37,367 bases of DNA from assembly GCA_024225195.1 (NCBI GenBank), contig JAAEMV010000209.1, positions 1 to 37,367 of the forward strand. Direction: 5' to 3'. The position numbers and the translations under genes are program-made. Of this stretch, positions 33,571 through 37,367 are shown one piece after another (positions within the stretch are counted from its first letter, which is position 1; every line of letters starts with the position of its first letter). The notes beneath the pieces are model-generated. The model worked only from the letters and a program-made list of their open reading frames with translations, made no database searches and was not told the DNA's origin. Source of the stretch: Planctomycetaceae bacterium (GTDB lineage Bacteria > Planctomycetota > Planctomycetia > Pirellulales > Pirellulaceae).

Positions 33571-36500
33571 CTATCGAAAATCTCTCGATGGGATCTTAAG
33601 CTCCGACAACCGGCTCGACAGATCCTCCAGCCGGTTAACGATAACGTGCGTGACACCTTTCTTCCTCTCAAGCTTTCCATGGGCAATCCACGCTGAGCTT
33701 TGGGAAGCAACTTTAAAATATCGCTGCCAAATCGGACGCTTAACAATTAAATTAGCATTCCCGGTTTCATCTTCCAAAGTCACAAAGGTAATTCCATTCG
33801 CCGTCGCTGGCCTTTGGCGAACGATCACTAACCCCGCCACTCTCAAATGCCGGTTATCCTGCGTCTCCTCAAGCTCTCGACACGCAGTCACGCGAAGCTC
33901 AGTTAGCATCTCGCGCTGGAACGACATCGGGTGTGCTTTTAAAGAAAGCCCAATCGTCTGGTAATCTGCCGCCACTTGATCGTCGAGCTCCAATTGCGGA
34001 AGAGCACATGTTGCATCATCTTGCATCCCAAGCTGAGCAAACAGCGGTTGCTCCTTGGGCTTCTTCTCTTGCCCTAACGCCTGCCACAATGCTGAGCGGC
34101 GATCCTGATTAAGCGAACCAAAAGCATCTGCTCGACTTAAGTGGGCGATGATCGCCTGGCCAAAACCAGTCCGCCGAGTAAATTCTGAAACACTTTCGTA
34201 AGCCCCCGCCTGACGCATTTCCATAATTTTCTCCGCCACCGTCGAGCGAAGTCCACTGATCATTCTCATCCCCAAACGAAGGCACCGCTGATCCGTTTCG
34301 AGTGTGCAATCCCAATCACTATGATTGACGTCGACTGGCAGTACCTCCACACCGTGCTTTCGGGCATCGGCAACCAATTGTGCCGGCGCATAAAACCCCA
34401 TCGGAAAACTATTGATGATTGCCGCACAAAATGCTGCCGGATAGTAGTACTTCAGCCACGCCGATACATAAACTAGTTTCGCAAAACTCGCCGCATGAGA
34501 TTCAGGAAACCCATACTCACCAAACCCACTGATCTGACGAAACACCTGCTCAGCAAACTCCTCGGGTAATCCGCGATCCGCCATTCCCTGCATCAGCTTG
34601 TCGTGAAACTGCTGAATAATTCCAGTCTTACGCCACTTTCCCATCGCTCTGCGCAACTGGTCCGCCTCGCCAGGAGTAAAACCGGCGGCAACCACCGCAA
34701 GCTTCATCGCCTGTTCCTGAAAAATGGGTACCCCTAACGTTCGTTCCAAAACAGCTTTAATCTCCGGCGTAGGATACACCACCGGTTCATTTCCACCACG
34801 TCGGCGCAGGTATGGATGAACCATATTCCCTTGAATTGGCCCGGGGCGGACAATCGCGACTTCGATCACCAAATCGTACCAGCAACGAGGCTTGAGCCTC
34901 GGCAACATACTCATTTGACCACGACTCTCTATCTGAAAAACACCAACGGTGTCTGCTGCGCAGATCATATCGTAGACCCGAGGATCCTCTTGCGGGACGT
35001 TCGCCAGTGTGCAATGCCGCCCCCAGTGCTGCTCAACCAAATGAAAACACTTTCGAATGGCTGACAACATCCCCAGGCAAAGGCAGTCAACTTTCAAAAT
35101 CCCCAACTCTTCGAGATCGTCCTTATCCCACTGAATTACCGTCCGCCCGTCCATCGAAGCATTTTCAATCGGAACCAGTTCGTCCAAACGCCCTTGCGTC
35201 ATCACCATTCCACCAACGTGCTGCGAAAGGTGACGTGGAAAACCAAGCAACTCGTTTACAAGATAGATTAAGCGAATGCCAAGTTCCGATTCTGGATCCA
35301 TCCCGACATCTTGCATTTTCTGAGCCAAATCAACTTTTGAACTGCTTCCCTCCACGTACTTAGCCAAGGCATCGACGCGATCAAGAGATAGCCCTAACGC
35401 CTTACCTACGTCGCGGATGGCACTTCGAATCCGGTACGTAACGACCGTTGCCGCCAACCCGGCACGCTCCCGACCATATTTTTGATATAGATACTGCAGC
35501 ACCTCCTCTCGACGTTCATGCTCAAAATCAATATCAATGTCGGGCGCTTCATCTCTCTCTTTACTGATAAATCGCTCGAAGAGCAGCTCAGTCGTTTCTG
35601 GATCGACTGCTGTTACCCCCAAACAGAAACAGACCGCTGAATTTGCCGCCGAACCTCGTCCCTGGCATAAAATCCCGCGGCCTCGAGCAAACCGAACCAA
35701 ATCCCAGACGGTTAAAAAATAGGCTTCATATTTAAGCTCATCAATCAACTGCAATTCATGATCAATTTGTTTCTCTATCCGACTGGGTACCCCTTCGGGA
35801 TAGCGTTCACGAGCTCCCACCCTCGTCAATTGCGTCAAATATTCAATTGGTGGTCGACCGTCAGGCGACAGTTCCTCGGGATACTCATAACGCAGAGCAC
35901 TGAGACAAAAATCACAGCGATCAACTACCTCGTTTATTCGCTCCAAGGCTCCCGGGATATTATTAAATGCTTGACACCGATCACGCTCCGTCTGCAAATA
36001 ACGTTGAGCATTGGGAAGAATTAGGTCTCCTGCCGACGCCACTGTCGTGCAATGCTTGATCGCCGTAAGCGTATCGTGCAAGGGCAACCGCGCGGGCGAG
36101 TGATACAGCACGTCTCCTGCTGCCACCAATGGTAAACTTGAATTTACTGAAAGTTGTTTAAGCTGTTCACTCCGCCAGTGGTCATCAACGCCCCGATACA
36201 GCGACGCCAGCAAATACGCCCGGTCACCAAAAATCTCTTTGTAGATGTTAAGCTTTTTGAGAAACAAACTCTCTGACTTAGCCCATTCAGAACTACCTTC
36301 GCGATGATACCAAGCGTAACTTGGATGCAATGAATCCATTGGCTCAGTTCTCAAGCGTTCCCCCTTAAACGTGGGAATCACCCCTCCCAAAAGCCCTTCG
36401 GCGTACTCCCCTATATCCGCCAAGGTCAACCAACACTCTCCTTTACTGGCTCGTCGACGCCCGGCGGTAATCATTCGGGAAAGATTGGCGTACCCCTGAC

Positions 36501-36825
36501 GATTGGTTGCCCACAAAACCAGCGGCGGGGCGTCATTGGGGATAATCTCAGCACCGATGATCAATTGTAATTTTGGAGCTTCTTCACATTCACTTTCATC
36601 AGAATGCGGTTGAGAGTATCCTCGGCGATCAGAATACCCCGGTGAGCGATCCCCCGTTGCTTCTCGCACCGCTCCAAAAGCACGCACAATTCCAGCAAGC
36701 GTATTTTCGTCAGTCACCGCCAGAGCACGGTAGCCTAATTTGACAGCGCGGTTAACCAATTCGTCTGCATGGGAACCACCTGTCAAAAAAGAATAATTTG
36801 TTTTGCAATGAAGCTCTGAATACAT
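33571..36825 (-). CDS. dnaE2: Error-prone DNA polymerase DnaE2 (ImuC)
   Basis: 1084-residue C-family polymerase alpha subunit of the DnaE2 type, the catalytic partner of ImuB in damage-induced translesion synthesis. It has an N-terminal PHP domain (YSELHCKTNYSFLTGGSHADELV), RGRGSAANSAVCFCLGVTAVDP, the catalytic DIDIDFEHERREEV (Asp pair), LVPIENASMDGRTVIQWDKDDLEELGILKVDCLCLGMLSAI (third Asp region), PRPGPIQGNMVHPYL and EQAMKLAVVAAGFTPGEADQLRRAMGKWRK. An OB fold near the C-terminus follows (VAGLVIVRQRPATANGITFVTLEDETGNANLIV). A short low-complexity insertion (about residues 57-85, Ser/Arg/Glu-rich) interrupts the PHP domain. It is 55 bases downstream of imuB; with imuA beyond the edge, this would be the imuA-imuB-dnaE2 cassette. 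Confidence 0.97.
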   Translation of the reverse strand: MYSELHCKTNYSFLTGGSHADELVNRAVKLGYRALAVTDENTLAGIVRAFGAVREATGDRSPGYSDRRGYSQPHSDESECEEAPKLQLIIGAEIIPNDAPPLVLWATNRQGYANLSRMITAGRRRASKGECWLTLADIGEYAEGLLGGVIPTFKGERLRTEPMDSLHPSYAWYHREGSSEWAKSESLFLKKLNIYKEIFGDRAYLLASLYRGVDDHWRSEQLKQLSVNSSLPLVAAGDVLYHSPARLPLHDTLTAIKHCTTVASAGDLILPNAQRYLQTERDRCQAFNNIPGALERINEVVDRCDFCLSALRYEYPEELSPDGRPPIEYLTQLTRVGARERYPEGVPSRIEKQIDHELQLIDELKYEAYFLTVWDLVRFARGRGILCQGRGSAANSAVCFCLGVTAVDPETTELLFERFISKERDEAPDIDIDFEHERREEVLQYLYQKYGRERAGLAATVVTYRIRSAIRDVGKALGLSLDRVDALAKYVEGSSSKVDLAQKMQDVGMDPESELGIRLIYLVNELLGFPRHLSQHVGGMVMTQGRLDELVPIENASMDGRTVIQWDKDDLEELGILKVDCLCLGMLSAIRKCFHLVEQHWGRHCTLANVPQEDPRVYDMICAADTVGVFQIESRGQMSMLPRLKPRCWYDLVIEVAIVRPGPIQGNMVHPYLRRRGGNEPVVYPTPEIKAVLERTLGVPIFQEQAMKLAVVAAGFTPGEADQLRRAMGKWRKTGIIQQFHDKLMQGMADRGLPEEFAEQVFRQISGFGEYGFPESHAASFAKLVYVSAWLKYYYPAAFCAAIINSFPMGFYAPAQLVADARKHGVEVLPVDVNHSDWDCTLETDQRCLRLGMRMISGLRSTVAEKIMEMRQAGAYESVSEFTRRTGFGQAIIAHLSRADAFGSLNQDRRSALWQALGQEKKPKEQPLFAQLGMQDDATCALPQLELDDQVAADYQTIGLSLKAHPMSFQREMLTELRVTACRELEETQDNRHLRVAGLVIVRQRPATANGITFVTLEDETGNANLIVKRPIWQRYFKVASQSSAWIAHGKLERKKGVTHVIVNRLEDLSSRLSELKIPSRDFR

Positions 36826-36880
36826 TCGCTAGTTCCGTCTCGCTACCCGCGGTCAATAAACAACTAAAAACATTTCCCCG

Positions 36881-37367
36881 CTAAAACTCGCCGTGCAAGA
36901 ACCACGCGTTTGATCTTAAATCTCGGTAGACCCAAAAATGCTGTTTCGTTTCGATTTCAATCCGCCAGTAATCTCGACAAATGGTCAACCCTCGCCACCA
37001 GCCCGTTTCAATTCGCTCGGGTCCCCAGGAATCTGTGACTCGCAAAACGACGTTATCATTCACTCGTAATAAAACGGGTGGCACTTCACTACGCAACTTC
37101 GATTCATCGCCAACTTTTAACTGACTGGGAATTCTCCCGTTCCTCTCAGACTCCACAACACGCATCGTTCGCAAAGGCAATGGAGGACGAAAAAGTCGAA
37201 GAGGACGCGCCTGAATGTGCGACTGACGAACGGGCTTTGATTTCCTGCGACGACGCTGGCGGCCAGGATCGACTAAGGGTCTTAAACGGTACGCGTATTC
37301 GGGCTGCGCTCCTGAGAGCAGGGCAGGGTAGACAACATTTTCAGGACCTACCCGGTTAGCAAGACGA
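36881..37367 (-). CDS. imuB: ImuB, Y-family-like polymerase accessory protein (C-terminal part only)
   Basis: The frame is open from the right edge to the TAG at 36881, about 161 codons. From its visible start it reads RLANRVGPENVVYPAL, then PEYAYRLRPLVDPGRQRRRRKSKP, RPLRLFRPPLPL, VTDSWGPERIETGWW, RDYWRIEIETKQHFWVYRDLR and WFLHGEF. The GPERIE-GWW and W(F)LHG(L/E)F ending is the ImuB C-terminus. ImuB is a catalytically inactive Y-family relative that binds the sliding clamp and recruits DnaE2. A TTG at 37180 is just an internal Leu codon, not a start. No SOS box can be checked because the cassette's promoter is outside. Confidence 0.93.
   Translation of the reverse strand, partial: RLANRVGPENVVYPALLSGAQPEYAYRLRPLVDPGRQRRRRKSKPVRQSHIQARPLRLFRPPLPLRTMRVVESERNGRIPSQLKVGDESKLRSEVPPVLLRVNDNVVLRVTDSWGPERIETGWWRGLTICRDYWRIEIETKQHFWVYRDLRSNAWFLHGEF

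Noticed and set aside
1-37367. tRNA, rRNA, CRISPR, transposon or prophage signatures
   Set aside because: None was recognised on either strand by eye: no cloverleaf-like T-loop plus acceptor pairing, no regularly spaced repeats, no transposase or integrase. A tool-based scan could still find small RNAs.

Overview
The window looks like a chromosomal segment of a planctomycete, probably of the Pirellulales type. I infer this from protein content, not from a marker gene. The clues are two Hanks-type Ser/Thr kinases with a C-terminal membrane anchor (one with the planctomycete N-terminal extension), a secreted protein with planctomycete-style cytochrome c domains, an archaeal/eukaryotic-type prolyl-tRNA synthetase, a lysine-rich RNase R tail, a CotH-family secreted protein, several secreted proteins of unknown function, and long gaps with few clear Shine-Dalgarno sites. 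I see no tRNA, rRNA, CRISPR array, insertion sequence or prophage.

Layout. 1-1294 (minus): a DUF2064/TIGR04282 transferase-like gene followed 5 bases later by a glycine-oxidase (ThiO-like) gene that runs off the left edge. 1510-4926 (plus): a membrane-anchored Ser/Thr kinase, then a secreted di-CxxCH protein carrying a degenerate metallopeptidase-like region. 5002-5506: a bidirectional terminator and the 7Fe ferredoxin gene fdxA (minus), whose promoter is embedded in two palindromes. 5577-7162 (minus): two translationally coupled genes of unknown function.

7527-14005 (plus) is the most unusual block. It encodes a SecA-derived ATPase without the C-terminal third of SecA, a double-GAF protein fused through one membrane helix to an HlyD-type adaptor, and a PqqD-like/M50 site-2-protease/HlyD fusion. 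A second membrane-anchored Ser/Thr kinase faces it (14153-15844, minus). I propose the block as a candidate envelope export or processing system. That is inference from domains and adjacency.

16105-21380 (minus): a Tat-exported TIM-barrel sugar isomerase/epimerase-like protein, a metallophosphatase-like/tetraheme cytochrome fusion, a DUF4416 protein and ProS. 21527-25417 (plus): a YhaM-like OB-HD nuclease and RNase R, i.e. two RNA-decay genes in a row. 25667-28171 (plus): a CotH-like protein, a 0.5-kb gap with a hairpin, and a small Cys-pair protein.

28254-32381 (minus) holds miaE, mtnB, mtnD, mtnC and a secreted unknown. MtnB, MtnC and MtnD catalyse consecutive steps of the methionine salvage pathway, and a strong intrinsic terminator sits directly before mtnC. 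32530-33420 (plus) is a YdcF/DUF218 membrane protein. 33571-37367 (minus) is the end of imuB plus dnaE2, the mutagenic translesion-synthesis cassette; imuB runs off the right edge.
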